Counted from the first letter of the stretch, positions 1-11,068 are shown. The stretch is 16,934 bases of DNA from Thermus sp. JCM 17653 (GCA_001311585.1 BBBN01000009.1:1-16934), one strand, 5' to 3'. Notes: generated by a model not told the origin, from the letters alone. Made by a program: numbers and translations.

Positions 1-2125
1 GAGGCCCACCGGGCCACGGGGGGCTGGGCCCTTCCCCTCTTCCTCTCCGCCTTCACCGGAAGGCCCCCGGAGGCCCAGGCCCTCCTCCAGGGCCTAAGGG
101 AAAGCCTCTCGGAAGAGGAGTTCCAAGAAGGGCTCCTCCTCGCCGCCCTCCCCCTTTTGCCTCTCTCCTGCGCCCTCACCCACACGGAAGCCCTCTTCCA
201 GAAGGGCCTTCTCCAGAAGGTGCCTGCGGGCTACCGGCTCCACCCCCTGCTCAAGGAGATGGCCCTAAGCCTCCTCAAGGAGGAGGTGCGGGGGGCGGTG
301 CGCCGGGCAGAAGGGAGGCTTCCCCCGGAGCTTTGGGCCGAGGCCCTCTTTGGGGCGGGGCTTGAGGAGGAGCTCCTTCAGCTCCTGGAGAGGCCCATCC
401 CCCTCCCCATCCCCGCGGAGAGGCTTTTGGCCTGGGAGGGCCTGTTGCGCCGGGGCGGGCCCCGGGCCCGGCTCCGCCTGGGGGAGGCCCTTCTGCAGGC
501 GGGGAGAAAGGAAGGGTTCGCCCTCCTGGAGCCTTTGTCCCGGGGGGAGGACCCCGCCTTGGCCCTCCAGGCCCTGGGGCACCTCGCCTACTACAAGGCC
601 GAGCCCCTCCTGGGGAAGGCCCTCTCCGAGGCCCGGGCCCACCTGGAGCGGGGCCTCGCCCTCCTGGACCGGGTGGAGGGGGAGCTCGCCGGGCGCTTCC
701 TCAACGACGCCGCCCGCGTCCCCTACGAGGAGGGGAACCTAGAGGAAGCCCAGGCCCTCCTGGAAGAGGCCCTAAGGCGGCTTCCCCTGGGAAGCCCCTA
801 CCGCCTCGCCCCCCTCACCAACCTGGCCTTCCTGCGTTTTGAACGGGAAGGAAGCCTCCTCGGGCGCATCGCCGCCTTGGAGGAGACGGTGGAGCTTTTA
901 GGCCCCCTCGCCCCCGCCAACCTGGCGGGGCACCTCCGCGACCTGGGACGGCTCTACCTCCTCCTCGGGGAGCGGGAGAAGGCCCGGGGCTACCTGGAAA
1001 GGGCCCAGGAGCCGAGGGCCACCCCTTGGCCGCCCTCGAGGCCCGCATGCTCCTCGCCCACCTGGAGAAAGACGCGAGGCGCTTTCCCGCCTGGTGGCCC
1101 AGGCGGAGCTCTGGGAAAACCCCTACCTGGTGGAGCGGGGGAAGGCCCTCCTCGCCGAGCTCCGCCGGGAGCCGGGCCTCCTCGAGGGCCTCACGGGCTT
1201 CTTCCCCTCCCTCGCCCGGGCCCTCCTCCAGGAAGACCCGGCCCTCCTTCCCCCCTACCCCGAGGAGCGGGAGGAGCGCCTCCTTTGGCACGCCGCCCGC
1301 TACCGCCTCTTGCGGCGAGAGGAAGACCTCGAGGCCCTCCTCTCCCTCACGGACGCCGGAGAAAGGGTCCTGGTGGGCCTCGTGCCCCTAGGGCTCCTCC
1401 CCCGGAAGCGGCCGGAGCTCGCCCGGCGCTACCCCCTCCTGGAGGTGCTCCAAAGCGGCTGGAAGGAGGCCATCCTCCTGAGGCTTCCGGAGATCCCGCT
1501 CCTTAAGGTCTTCGCGCTGGGCCGCTACCGGGTGGAAACCCCCTTGGGAGAGGTGGCCCTGAGGGGCAGGGCCAGGGAGGTCTTCGCCCTCCTCCTCCTC
1601 GGGCTTCCCCGGGAGGAGATCGCCTTCGCCCTCTGGCCCGACCTCTCCGAGGAAGCGGCCCTCAACAACCTCTACGTGTGGCTCGCCCGGCTCAAGAAGC
1701 TCCTGGAACCCTGGGGGGTGCCCACCTACCTCATGGAGGAGGGCCTAAAGCGGGTGGACTGCGACCTCCACGCCCTGGAGGAGGCCCTGGAGAAGGAGGA
1801 GGCGGAGAGGGTCCACGCCCTCTACCAAGAGCCCCTTTTCCCCGGCCTGGACCACCCCCTCCTGGACCGGAAGCGGGAGGAGGTCTTCCACCGGGTGCGG
1901 GCCCTTTTCCTCAAGCGGAGGGAACCCCGCTACCTGGAGCGCCTTCTGGAGCTGGACCCCCTGGACGAGGAGGCCCTCCTCCCCCTGGTGGAAGGGTGCC
2001 TGGCCCGAGGGCAACGGGCCCGGGCCCAAGCCCACCTGGAGCGCTACCGGAAGAGGCTCTGGGAAGAGCTCCGGGAAAGGCCTTCCCCCCGGGTGGAAGC
2101 CCTCATCCAGCGCCTCCAGGGCTAG
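1..2125 (+). CDS. SARP/AfsR-like transcriptional activator with STAND-TPR region (5' end outside window, two frameshifts)
   Basis: The reading frame is already open at base 1, so the N-terminal part, where a STAND/NB-ARC ATPase would sit, is missing. The first visible residues include TGGWA, seen in MalT/AfsR-type ATPase regulators. A long Leu/Ala/Glu-rich helical region of TPR character follows. The last ~205 residues (from about base 1503) match the SARP layout: a winged helix (FALGRYRV, then FALWPDLSEEAALNNLYVWLARL) and a BTAD-type helical repeat domain ending in RLQG. Two apparent one-base losses break the frame, near 1009-1011 (a G in GAGGCC) and near 1081-1083 (a C in CGCCTT). Repair gives about 708 visible residues. 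The 3' end overlaps the convergent manA by 23 bp. Its target genes are unknown; the adjacent sugar-phosphate genes are candidates only. The family call is fairly sure, the function is not. Confidence 0.75.
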
Positions 2126-2888
2126 CCCCCAGGAGAAGCCCCTCCCCTTCCAGAAGGGCCTCCTCCCCAGGCTCCAGGAGAAAGGTGGCGAAGGGCCGCA
2201 AGACCCTCTCCCCCAGGCGGGCCTCCCCCTCTAGGAGGGTGAGGAGGGAGGGAGCTTCCGGCCTCAGGGCAAGCCGCCCCCTCAAGGGGTAACGGCAGAA
2301 GCGGAAATAGGGCGTTAGAAGAAGCCTCTCCCCGCCTTCCACCGGCTCGAGGCGGACCTGAGGGATGGGGGTAGGCTCCAGAAGGGCCACCTCCAAGGCC
2401 TTTTCCAGGTGGAGCTCCCGGGGACGGCCGTAATCGTAAAGGCGGTAGGTGAGGTCCGAGGGGGTCTGCACCTCGTAGACCCTGACCCCGGGCCCCAGGG
2501 CATGGACGGTACCGGCGGGCAGGTAGACCACCTGGCCGGGCTCCACCCGCACCCGGTTCAAGACCTCGTCCAGGGTGCCCGCCTGGGCCCGCCATAGCAC
2601 CTCCTCCCGGGTCACGGGACGGCTAAAGCCGTAGACGATCTCCCCGGGGGAGAGGACGTACCAGGCCTCGTACTTCCCCGGCTTTCCTTCCACCCTCAGG
2701 GCGTAGGCGTGGGGCGGGTGCACCTGGACGGAAAGCCACGCCTTGGGGTCTAGGAGCTTGACCAGGAGGGGCTCCTCAGCCAGCCACACCTCGCCGATGC
2801 CGGGGCCAAAACCCAGGCTCTCCCCGCCCCAGATGCGGGGCACGGGTTGGGGCTCAAAGAAGCGCACGGGGTTTAGCATAAGGGACAT
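2103..2888 (-). CDS. manA: Mannose-6-phosphate isomerase, class I (cupin)
   Basis: Interconverts mannose 6-phosphate and fructose 6-phosphate in the cytoplasm, feeding mannosylated glycans and compatible solutes. The 261-residue protein is the short bacterial class. Zn ligands of the cupin fold are visible: Q55 and H57 in QVHPPHAYA, E74 in KYEAWYVL and H129 in PAGTVHAL. The conserved arginine segment TYRLYDYGRPREL follows at about 147-159. The start is uncertain: ATG at 2888 gives MSLMLNPVRF and ATG at 2879 gives MLNPVRF. Neither has a good ribosome binding site. With the 2888 start its ATG overlaps the ATG of the divergent gene at 2887. The 3' end overlaps the convergent regulator gene. The frame is intact. 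Confidence 0.88.
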   Translation of the reverse strand: MSLMLNPVRFFEPQPVPRIWGGESLGFGPGIGEVWLAEEPLLVKLLDPKAWLSVQVHPPHAYALRVEGKPGKYEAWYVLSPGEIVYGFSRPVTREEVLWRAQAGTLDEVLNRVRVEPGQVVYLPAGTVHALGPGVRVYEVQTPSDLTYRLYDYGRPRELHLEKALEVALLEPTPIPQVRLEPVEGGERLLLTPYFRFCRYPLRGRLALRPEAPSLLTLLEGEARLGERVLRPFATFLLEPGEEALLEGEGLLLGASPGGAG

Positions 2889-3759
2889 GCGCGACCTGGA
2901 CCGCGAGGAAACCTACCTGGTGGACCGCAGGGGCCTGGCCCTGGAGCTACGGGACCTGGTGGGCACGGGCCCCGTGCCCACCGCCCCTTACCCTGGCCCC
3001 CACGGGGTCTTGGCCTACGGGGAGGGGTGGTTCGCCGCCCGGCTCCTCTCCCTCCCGGAATGGGTGGAGGAAGGAACCCTCTTCCTCCTGGAAGGAGGGT
3101 ACGACCTGGGGGAGGCGGCGGCCATGGGCCTCTTGGCGGAGACGGGAAAGGCCGGGGTGGTACGGGTGGGCTTCCGGGAAGGGGTGGAGGTCTACCTCCC
3201 CCCAAGCCCCCTAAGCCCCTACCGCTACCTGCGCTTCCTCCTCCTGGCCACGGGGCAGGAGGAGGCCCTAAAGGAGGTGGACGGGGCCTTGCTCCAGGAA
3301 AGGCGCCGCCTGACCCCCGAGGTCCCCCTTGGGGAAAACCCCGCCAAGTTCCTGGCCTACACCCTCCTGGAAAGGCTTCCCCTCTTCTATAGCCCCTTCT
3401 TCCGCCCCCTAGAGGAGGCTGCCCAGAGCCTCTTCGCCCGCATCGGCAAAAGCCTCTCCTTGACCCCGCCCTATAGCGCCCTGGAGTTCTTCCTCACGGG
3501 CCTCGAGGCCCGCCACGAGCAAGGTGACCCCCTGGCGGCGGTCCTCCTGGGAGGGGGGGAGGCCGCCTCCCTGGCCAAGGAGATTCTGGAGACCCGGGTG
3601 GACGCCATGGCCGAGGTGCCCGCCCCGGAGGGGAGCCGCCTCGCCCAGGCCGTGGCCCTGTGGTACCGCCTGGCCTGGACCGCCTACTACCTGGCCCTGC
3701 TCTACGGGGTGGACCCTTCGGACCAAGAGGTGCTGGAAAGGCTGAGAGAGGTGAGCTAG
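2887..3759 (+). CDS. Phosphoglucose/phosphomannose isomerase-like (SIS) protein
   Basis: The 290-residue protein begins MRDLDREETYLV. It resembles the bifunctional phosphoglucose/phosphomannose isomerase family and a glucose-6-phosphate isomerase-like protein I recall from T. thermophilus. The best family signal is ENPAKFLAYTLLERLP at about 150-165, followed by a helical C-terminal domain. The SIS glycine and serine motifs are poorly kept, and the catalytic PE-x-NHNE segment of active family members is not visible; the region reads TPPYSALEF. Catalysis is therefore doubtful. The frame is open upstream to 2743, but only the ATG at 2887 leaves the conserved start. That ATG has no clear Shine-Dalgarno; TAGCAT (2874-2879) would suit a leaderless start. 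Its stop overlaps the GTG start of endonuclease V by one base, so the two are co-translated. Pairing with manA suggests hexose-phosphate metabolism. Confidence 0.72.
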   Translation: MRDLDREETYLVDRRGLALELRDLVGTGPVPTAPYPGPHGVLAYGEGWFAARLLSLPEWVEEGTLFLLEGGYDLGEAAAMGLLAETGKAGVVRVGFREGVEVYLPPSPLSPYRYLRFLLLATGQEEALKEVDGALLQERRRLTPEVPLGENPAKFLAYTLLERLPLFYSPFFRPLEEAAQSLFARIGKSLSLTPPYSALEFFLTGLEARHEQGDPLAAVLLGGGEAASLAKEILETRVDAMAEVPAPEGSRLAQAVALWYRLAWTAYYLALLYGVDPSDQEVLERLREVS

Positions 3760-4438
3760 TGGAAGTTCCCCCCTTCCCTAGGCCGGAGAGCCTGGAGGAG
3801 GCCCTGGCCCTGCAACGGGCCCTGGCCCGTCGGGTAAAGGTGGAGGGGAGCCTGGCCGGGGCCAGGCGCATCGCCGCCCTGGACGCCTCCCACAAGCGGG
3901 GGAAGCCCCTTTTGGCCGTGGCCCTCCTTTACCACCGGGAAAGGGGGCCCCTCTTCGTGGGGAAGGGCCTTCTCCTCGAGGCGGAGCTCTTCCCCTACAT
4001 CCCGGGCTTTCTCTCCTTCCGGGAGGCCCCCGCCTACCTGGAGGCCTTGAAGACCCTCCCCGAGACCCCAGAGGCCCTCCTGGTGGACGGGCAGGGCATC
4101 GCCCATCCCAGGGGCCTGGGCATCGCCAGCCACCTGGGGGTCCACCTGAACCTGCCCAGCATCGGCGTGGCCAAAAGCCTCCTCTTTGGCCGCCTGGAGA
4201 GGCCCCTCCCTCGCGAAGCGGGAAGCGCCGTCCGCCTCCTCGCCCCGGATGGCAGGCCCATAGGCTACGCCTACCGGAGCCGGACCGGGGTCAAACCCCT
4301 CTACGTCTCCCCGGGGCACCGGGTGGGGCTGGAGGAGGCCCTGGACTTCGTCCGAAGCTTCCCACCCGCTACCGCCTTCCCGAGCCCCTGAGGCTCGCCC
4401 ACCTGGAAGCCCTCCGCGCCTTGCGCGCCTTAGACTGA
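3759..4438 (+). CDS. nfi: Endonuclease V (deoxyinosine 3' endonuclease), one frameshift near the 3' end
   Basis: Nicks DNA 3' to deoxyinosine arising from adenine deamination, a repair need expected to rise with temperature. The GTG start at 3759 follows GAGAGAGGTGAG and overlaps the upstream stop. Motifs are textbook: catalytic D42 in AALDAS, the wedge loop YIPGFLSFRE with E89, D110 in VDGQGIAHPRGLGIASHLGV, then PSIGVAKSLL. The positions agree closely with the D43/E89/D110 triad known from the Thermotoga enzyme. Near 4363-4370 one base appears lost in the C run after CGAAGCTT. The raw frame stops at 4391, but the next frame continues PTRYRLPEPLRLAHLEALRALRALD to a TGA at 4436-4438, giving about 226 residues, the usual length. 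Probably a functional gene with a sequence error. Confidence 0.9.
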
Positions 4439-4443
4439 GGACC

Positions 4444-5079
4444 GTGGAGGCCACGAAGCCCAACCCCGTCTACCGGGCCGCCTGGTACCTGGCCCGGTCC
4501 CTCCTCCACCTCCTTTTCGGCTACCGGGTAGAGGGCGCAGAAAAGGTGCCCAAGGTAGGCCCGGTGATCCTGGCGGCCAACCACCTCTCCATCCTGGACC
4601 CCATCGCCATCGGGGCAGGGGTGGGGCGGCCGGTGAGCTTCCTCGCCCGGGCCGACGTTTTCCGGCTCCCCCTTCTTTCCTGGCTTCTTCCCCGCCTCTA
4701 CGCCATCCCCGTGGAGCGGGGCACGGGAGACCTCGCCGCCGTGAAAAACGCCATCCGGGCCCTGGAGAAGGGCATGGCCTTCGGCATCTTCCCCGAGGGC
4801 ACCCGGAGCCGCAGCGGGAAGCTCCAGCCTTTCAAAACCGGGGTGGCGGCCATCGCCTTGCGCACGGGGGCATGGGTGGTGCCCGTGGCGGTCATGGGCA
4901 CGGAGGAGGCCTGGCCCGTGGGGAAAAAGTTCTTCCGGTTTCGCCGCCCCATCCGGGTGGTCTACGGGGAACCCATCCCCGTTCCAAGGAAAAGCAAGGT
5001 CACCCATCAGGAGCTGGAAAACCTCACCCGAGAGATAGAGGCCCGGGTACGGGAACTTCTCCCCCCCCGCTACCGCTAG
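4444..5079 (+). CDS. plsC: 1-acyl-sn-glycerol-3-phosphate acyltransferase (PlsC/LPLAT family)
   Basis: Acylates lysophosphatidic acid at sn-2 to make phosphatidic acid at the inner face of the cytoplasmic membrane. The 211-residue protein has the family motifs: NHLSILD at 46-52 (the NH-x4-D catalytic motif), the IPVERG segment near 88-93 and FPEGTRSRSGKLQPFKTG at about 116-133 for glycerol-phosphate binding. A hydrophobic stretch at about 14-27 (WYLARSLLHLLFGY) may contact the membrane. The GTG start at 4444 lies 5 bases after the repaired endonuclease V stop, so the two are probably one transcript. No strong ribosome binding site is seen, which fits translational coupling. The frame is intact. 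A related lysophospholipid acyltransferase with another acceptor cannot be excluded. Confidence 0.85.
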   Translation: MEATKPNPVYRAAWYLARSLLHLLFGYRVEGAEKVPKVGPVILAANHLSILDPIAIGAGVGRPVSFLARADVFRLPLLSWLLPRLYAIPVERGTGDLAAVKNAIRALEKGMAFGIFPEGTRSRSGKLQPFKTGVAAIALRTGAWVVPVAVMGTEEAWPVGKKFFRFRRPIRVVYGEPIPVPRKSKVTHQELENLTREIEARVRELLPPRYR

Positions 5080-5106
5080 AGCCAATGCTTTCGTTATCAT
5101 ACATAG

Positions 5107-5122
5107 CTATACACAAGTATAG
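5107..5122. repeat. Small AT-rich inverted repeat upstream of the HU gene
   Basis: CTATAC (5107-5112) and GTATAG (5117-5122) form perfect 6-bp arms around ACAA. They sit in an AT-rich block (about 5088-5128) that stands out in a very GC-rich region. The block lies about 10-50 bp upstream of the proposed -35 of the HU gene, so it could be a regulator site or an UP-like element. The function is inferred only. Confidence 0.4.
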
Positions 5123-5137
5123 AAATGGGCAGGGGTA

Positions 5138-5167
5138 TTGCGGAAAGCTCCTCAAGCGTGATATATT
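5138..5167 (+). promoter_or_regulatory. Predicted promoter of the HU gene (extended -10)
   Basis: TATATT at 5162-5167 is preceded by TG-A, giving an extended -10. TTGCGG at 5138-5143 is a weak -35 with an 18-bp spacer. The likely start of transcription is near 5174, followed by a ribosome binding site GGAAGGAGGTG (5188-5198) before the ATG at 5202. This separates HU from the upstream acyltransferase gene. Confidence 0.6.
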
Positions 5168-5201
5168 CCGCCCGGAAGGGAAAAGAGGAAGGAGGTGAAG
5201 A

Positions 5202-5495
5202 ATGGCAGCAAAGAAGACGGTAACCAAAGCGGATCTGGTGGACCAGGTGGCCGCGGCCACGGGCCTCAAGAAGAAGGACGTGAAGGCGGCGGTGGACGCC
5301 CTCTTGGGCAAGGTGGAAGAGGCCCTGGCGGCCGGCAACAAGGTGCAGCTCACCGGCTTCGGCACCTTTGAGGTGCGCAAGCGCAAGGCCCGCACCGGCG
5401 TGAAGCCCGGCACCAAGGAGAAGATCAAGATCCCCGCCACCCAGTACCCCGCCTTCAAGCCGGGTAAGGCCCTCAAGGAAAAGGTCAAGAAGTAA
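5202..5495 (+). CDS. hup: DNA-binding protein HU
   Basis: Small histone-like protein that bends and compacts DNA as a dimer. The 97 residues show the full HU fold: helical N-terminal half (TKADLVDQVAAATGLKKKDV), the GFGTFEVRKRKAR signature at about 52-64, then the beta arm with PGTKEKIKIPATQYPAFKPG and a Lys-rich tail. It is nearly identical to the HU protein I remember from T. thermophilus. The N-terminal extension MAAKKTVT is typical of that group. It has a strong Shine-Dalgarno (GGAGGTG) 5 bases before the ATG, its own promoter and a hairpin terminator behind it, so it is most likely a monocistronic, highly expressed gene. Confidence 0.96.
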   Translation: MAAKKTVTKADLVDQVAAATGLKKKDVKAAVDALLGKVEEALAAGNKVQLTGFGTFEVRKRKARTGVKPGTKEKIKIPATQYPAFKPGKALKEKVKK

Positions 5496-5508
5496 ACTAT
5501 TCCCTTCC

Positions 5509-5532
5509 CCCGGGGAGGAAGCCCTCCCCGGG
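5509..5532. terminator. Hairpin terminator between convergent HU and ftsH genes
   Basis: CCCGGGGAGG (5509-5518) pairs perfectly with CCTCCCCGGG (5523-5532) around the loop AAGC. The 10-bp GC stem begins 13 bases after the HU stop and is followed on the plus strand by TTATGCCTTCT, a poor T tract. It stands between two convergent genes, so it may end transcripts from both sides. Confidence 0.7.
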
Positions 5533-5561
5533 TTATGCCTTCTGGCACCTAAGGGCCCCAC

Positions 5562-7442
5562 TTAGGCCCCGCCCAGAGCCCCGCCAGGCTTGACCTTGGG
5601 CACCACGCGGGGGGCCTCCTTCTCCTCCCTGAGCTCCAGGGCCTTGGGCTCCTCCAGGGGCAGTCCCTCCACCACCTTTTGGAACTCCTCGGCGGTAAGG
5701 GTTTCCCGCTCCAGGAGGGTTTCCGCCACCCGCTCCAAGACCTCCCGCTTTTCCAGGAGGAGGCTTCTCACCCTCTGGTACTGCTCCTCGATGAGGCGCC
5801 GCACCGCCTCGTCAATGCGCTTGGCCGTCTCCTCGGAGTACTGGCGCACGTCGTACCCGCCCAGGTAGGTGTCCTCCCGCACGGCGTAGGCCACGGGGCC
5901 GAACTCGGGGTGCATGCCCCACTCGGTGATCATCCGACGGGCGAGCTCCGTGGCCTGGCGGAAGTCGTTCTCCGCCCCTGTGGTCACGTCCTCGAAGACC
6001 AGCTCCTCCGCCGCCCTTCCCGCCAGGGCCACGGCGATCTGGTCCAGAAGCCGCTTCCTGGACCAGTGGAGCATGTCCTCCCGCCTGGGCATCATGAAGC
6101 CCAAGGCCCTTCCCCGGGGCACGATGGTCACCTTGTGCACCCCGTCGGCGTGCTCCAGGAAGTGGGCCGCCAGGGCGTGCCCGGCCTCGTGGTAGGCGGT
6201 GATCCTGCGGTCGCGGGGGGTGAGGACCAGGCTCTTCTTGGCCGGGCCCATCATCACCCGGTCGGCGGCCTCCTCGAGGTCTTTCATGGTGATCTTCTTC
6301 CGCCCCTCCCGGGCGGCGAGGAGGGCGGCCTCGTTCAGGAGGTTCTCCAGGTCCGCCCCCACGAAGCCCGGGGTGCGCTTGGCGAGAAGGGCCAGGTCCA
6401 CGTCCTCCGCCAGGGGCTTTCCCCGGGCGTGGATCCTCAGGATCTGTTCCCTTCCCCGCACGTCGGGGGCGTCGATGGCCACCTGGCGGTCAAAGCGCCC
6501 GGGGCGGAGGAGGGCCGGGTCCAGGACGTCCGGGCGATTGGTGGCGGCCATCACAATGATAGTGGAGTCCTTCTCAAAACCGTCCATCTCCACCAGGAGC
6601 TGGTTCAGGGTCTGCTCCCGCTCGTCGTTCCCGCCCCCCACCCCGCTTCCCCGCTTCCTCCCTACGGCGTCAATCTCGTCGATGAAGACGATGCAGGGAG
6701 CGTGGCGCTTGGCGGTCTCAAAGAGGTCCCTGACCCTGGCCGCCCCCACGCCCACGAACATCTCCACGAAGTCGGAGCCCGAGGCGGTGATAAAGGGCAC
6801 CCGGGCCTCCCCCGCCACCGCCCGGGCGATGTGGGTCTTCCCCACCCCCGGAGGCCCCACCAGAAGCACCCCCTTGGGGATGCGGGCCCCCATCTCGTGG
6901 AAGCGGCCGGGGTTTTTCAGGAACTCCACGATCTCCCTAAGCTCCTCCTTGGCCTCCTCCGCCCCGGCCACGTCCTTGAAGGTGACCTTGGGGGCCTCGG
7001 TGAGGACCTTGGCCCGGCTCTTGGTGAAGCTGAAGGCCGAGTCCGAGGGCCCCGCCCGCCCGGAGCGGGAGAAGTAGAAGAGCGCCCCGATGAGGAGGCC
7101 CACCAGGAGAAGGGGCCAGAGAAAGCCCAAAGGGCTTTGCCCCTGGGGGGGTTCCACCCGCACGCTCACCCCCTGGCGCATCCAGGCCTCGAGGGCGGCG
7201 TTGTCGGGGGGGCTTGCGGCGTAGGTGGTGAAGGAAGAGCCGTCCACCAGGGTCCCCTGGATGCGGGTCTCCCCCGAGCGCACCACCACCTCCTTTACCC
7301 GGCCCGCCTTGAGGTCCTCGAGGAAGGTGGTGTAGTTCACCCCACCCCCGGAGCCGCCCGTGGTTCCCGCCAGGCTGAAGGCCCACGCCAGGAAGAGAAG
7401 GCCCAAGAGGAAGATCAGAAAGTTAAGAGGCAAACGGGACAT
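5562..7442 (-). CDS. ftsH: ATP-dependent zinc metalloprotease FtsH
   Basis: Membrane-anchored AAA+ protease that extracts and degrades misfolded membrane and some soluble proteins as a hexamer. From the ATG at 7442 (MSRLPLNFL) the protein has 626 residues. It has transmembrane segment 1 at about 6-25, an outside domain, and transmembrane segment 2 at about 106-124. The AAA module carries Walker A GPPGVGKT (196-203), Walker B IVFIDE (251-256) and the second region of homology [20 protein letters not shown] (about 301-320). The protease domain has HEAGH (418-422) and the third zinc ligand D493 in [12 protein letters not shown]. The frame is open upstream to 7496, but those 18 residues would precede the first membrane helix and are unlikely. 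The gene is divergent from dnaK and shares its promoter region. The frame is intact. Confidence 0.96.
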   Translation of the reverse strand: MSRLPLNFLIFLLGLLFLAWAFSLAGTTGGSGGGVNYTTFLEDLKAGRVKEVVVRSGETRIQGTLVDGSSFTTYAASPPDNAALEAWMRQGVSVRVEPPQGQSPLGFLWPLLLVGLLIGALFYFSRSGRAGPSDSAFSFTKSRAKVLTEAPKVTFKDVAGAEEAKEELREIVEFLKNPGRFHEMGARIPKGVLLVGPPGVGKTHIARAVAGEARVPFITASGSDFVEMFVGVGAARVRDLFETAKRHAPCIVFIDEIDAVGRKRGSGVGGGNDEREQTLNQLLVEMDGFEKDSTIIVMAATNRPDVLDPALLRPGRFDRQVAIDAPDVRGREQILRIHARGKPLAEDVDLALLAKRTPGFVGADLENLLNEAALLAAREGRKKITMKDLEEAADRVMMGPAKKSLVLTPRDRRITAYHEAGHALAAHFLEHADGVHKVTIVPRGRALGFMMPRREDMLHWSRKRLLDQIAVALAGRAAEELVFEDVTTGAENDFRQATELARRMITEWGMHPEFGPVAYAVREDTYLGGYDVRQYSEETAKRIDEAVRRLIEEQYQRVRSLLLEKREVLERVAETLLERETLTAEEFQKVVEGLPLEEPKALELREEKEAPRVVPKVKPGGALGGA

Positions 7443-7497
7443 GTCTATCCCTAAGGTACACGAAAGGGAGGAGGCCCGGGTAGCCTGGGGCACCATG

Positions 7498-7525
7498 ATA
7501 CTAATACGCTCAACTCTCTTGACAA
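7498..7525 (-). promoter_or_regulatory. Predicted ftsH promoter, -35 overlapping the dnaK -35
   Basis: Read on the minus strand: -35 TTGTCA (7525-7520), 16-bp spacer, -10 TAGTAT (7503-7498). The leader to the ATG at 7442 would be about 50 nt. The -35 lies on the opposite strand of the dnaK -35, the two sharing TTGACAA/TTGTCAA. Confidence 0.55.
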
Positions 7526-7548
7526 GGTCATTCCGAATCCCTTACGCT
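7519..7548 (+). promoter_or_regulatory. Predicted dnaK operon promoter
   Basis: A consensus -35 TTGACA lies at 7519-7524. TACGCT at 7543-7548 is a weak -10 with an 18-bp spacer. Transcription would start near 7555, leaving a leader of only about 12 nt that is mostly the ribosome binding site GGGGAGAGG (7552-7560) before the ATG at 7567. TCTCTTGACAA (7515-7525) is identical to one arm of the clpB palindrome. Confidence 0.6.
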
Positions 7549-7566
7549 AGAGGGGAGAGGTGCGTT

Positions 7567-9411
<1,845 letters not shown>

Positions 9412-9426
9412 GGCGGGAGGCGGGGG

Positions 9427-9448
9427 GCCCCGCCCCTTGGGGTGGGGC
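9427..9448 (+). other. GC hairpin in the dnaK-grpE spacer
   Basis: GCCCCGCCC (9427-9435) pairs with GGGTGGGGC (9440-9448) around CTTG, with one G-T wobble. It begins 16 bases after the dnaK stop and ends 18 bases before grpE. No T tract follows (TCTCCTTA). It could lower downstream expression or protect the dnaK mRNA 3' end; the structure is seen, the role is inferred. Confidence 0.45.
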
Positions 9449-9466
9449 TCTCCTTAGGGAGGGCCC

Positions 9467-10000
9467 ATGGAGGAGAGAAACCACGAGAACACCCTGGAGA
9501 AGGACCTAGAGGCCGTGGGCCAGGAGGCCCAGGCCCTGGAGGAGCGCCTTAAGGCGGCCGAGGAGGAGCTTAAGGGCCTCAAGGACAAGTACCTCCGCCT
9601 CCTCGCCGACTTCGACAACTACCGCAAGCGCATGGAAGAAGAGCTCAAGGCGCGGGAGCGGGAGGGCGTGCTCAAGGCCCTGAGGGCCCTCCTTCCCGTC
9701 CTAGACGACCTGGACCGGGCCCTGGAGTTTGCCGAGGCGAGCCCCGAGAGCATCCGCCAAGGGGTGAAGGCGGTCCGGGACGGCTTCTTCCGCACCCTGG
9801 CGGGCCTTGGGGTGGAGGAGGTGCCGGGGGAGGGCCAGGCCTTTGACCCCCGGTACCACGAGGCGGTGGGCCTCCTCCCGGGGGAACCCGGCAAGGTGGC
9901 CAAGGTCTTCCAGCGGGGCTTCCGCCTGGGCGAGGCCCTGGTGCGCCCGGCCCGGGTGGCGGTGGGGGAGGAGAAGCGCGAAGAGGCGGACCTGGAGTAG
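9467..10000 (+). CDS. grpE: Nucleotide exchange factor GrpE
   Basis: Opens the DnaK nucleotide cleft to release ADP and also acts as a thermosensor of the Hsp70 cycle. The 177-residue protein has a long N-terminal coiled coil (about 10-60, rich in E/K/L), the conserved DFDNYRKR segment, a helical bundle around LRALLPVLDDLDRALEFA, and the C-terminal beta domain with FDPRYHEAVGLLPGEPGKVAKVFQRGF. The ATG at 9467 follows TTAGGGAGGGCCC. It stops 3 bases before the dnaJ start. The frame is intact and the length equals the Thermus protein. Confidence 0.95.
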   Translation: MEERNHENTLEKDLEAVGQEAQALEERLKAAEEELKGLKDKYLRLLADFDNYRKRMEEELKAREREGVLKALRALLPVLDDLDRALEFAEASPESIRQGVKAVRDGFFRTLAGLGVEEVPGEGQAFDPRYHEAVGLLPGEPGKVAKVFQRGFRLGEALVRPARVAVGEEKREEADLE

Positions 10001-10003
10001 CCT

Positions 10004-11068
<1,065 letters not shown>

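Noticed and set aside
1094..2125. A separate 343-residue gene starting in the middle of the regulator
   Set aside because: The helical TPR-like sequence runs on across two one-base gaps, the start has no ribosome binding site, and the domain order fits one long regulator.
5679..7454. Long open frame on the plus strand opposite ftsH (591 codons)
   Set aside because: It is His/Gly/Pro-rich, has no recognisable domains and is the usual antisense shadow of a GC-rich gene; ftsH on the other strand is certain.
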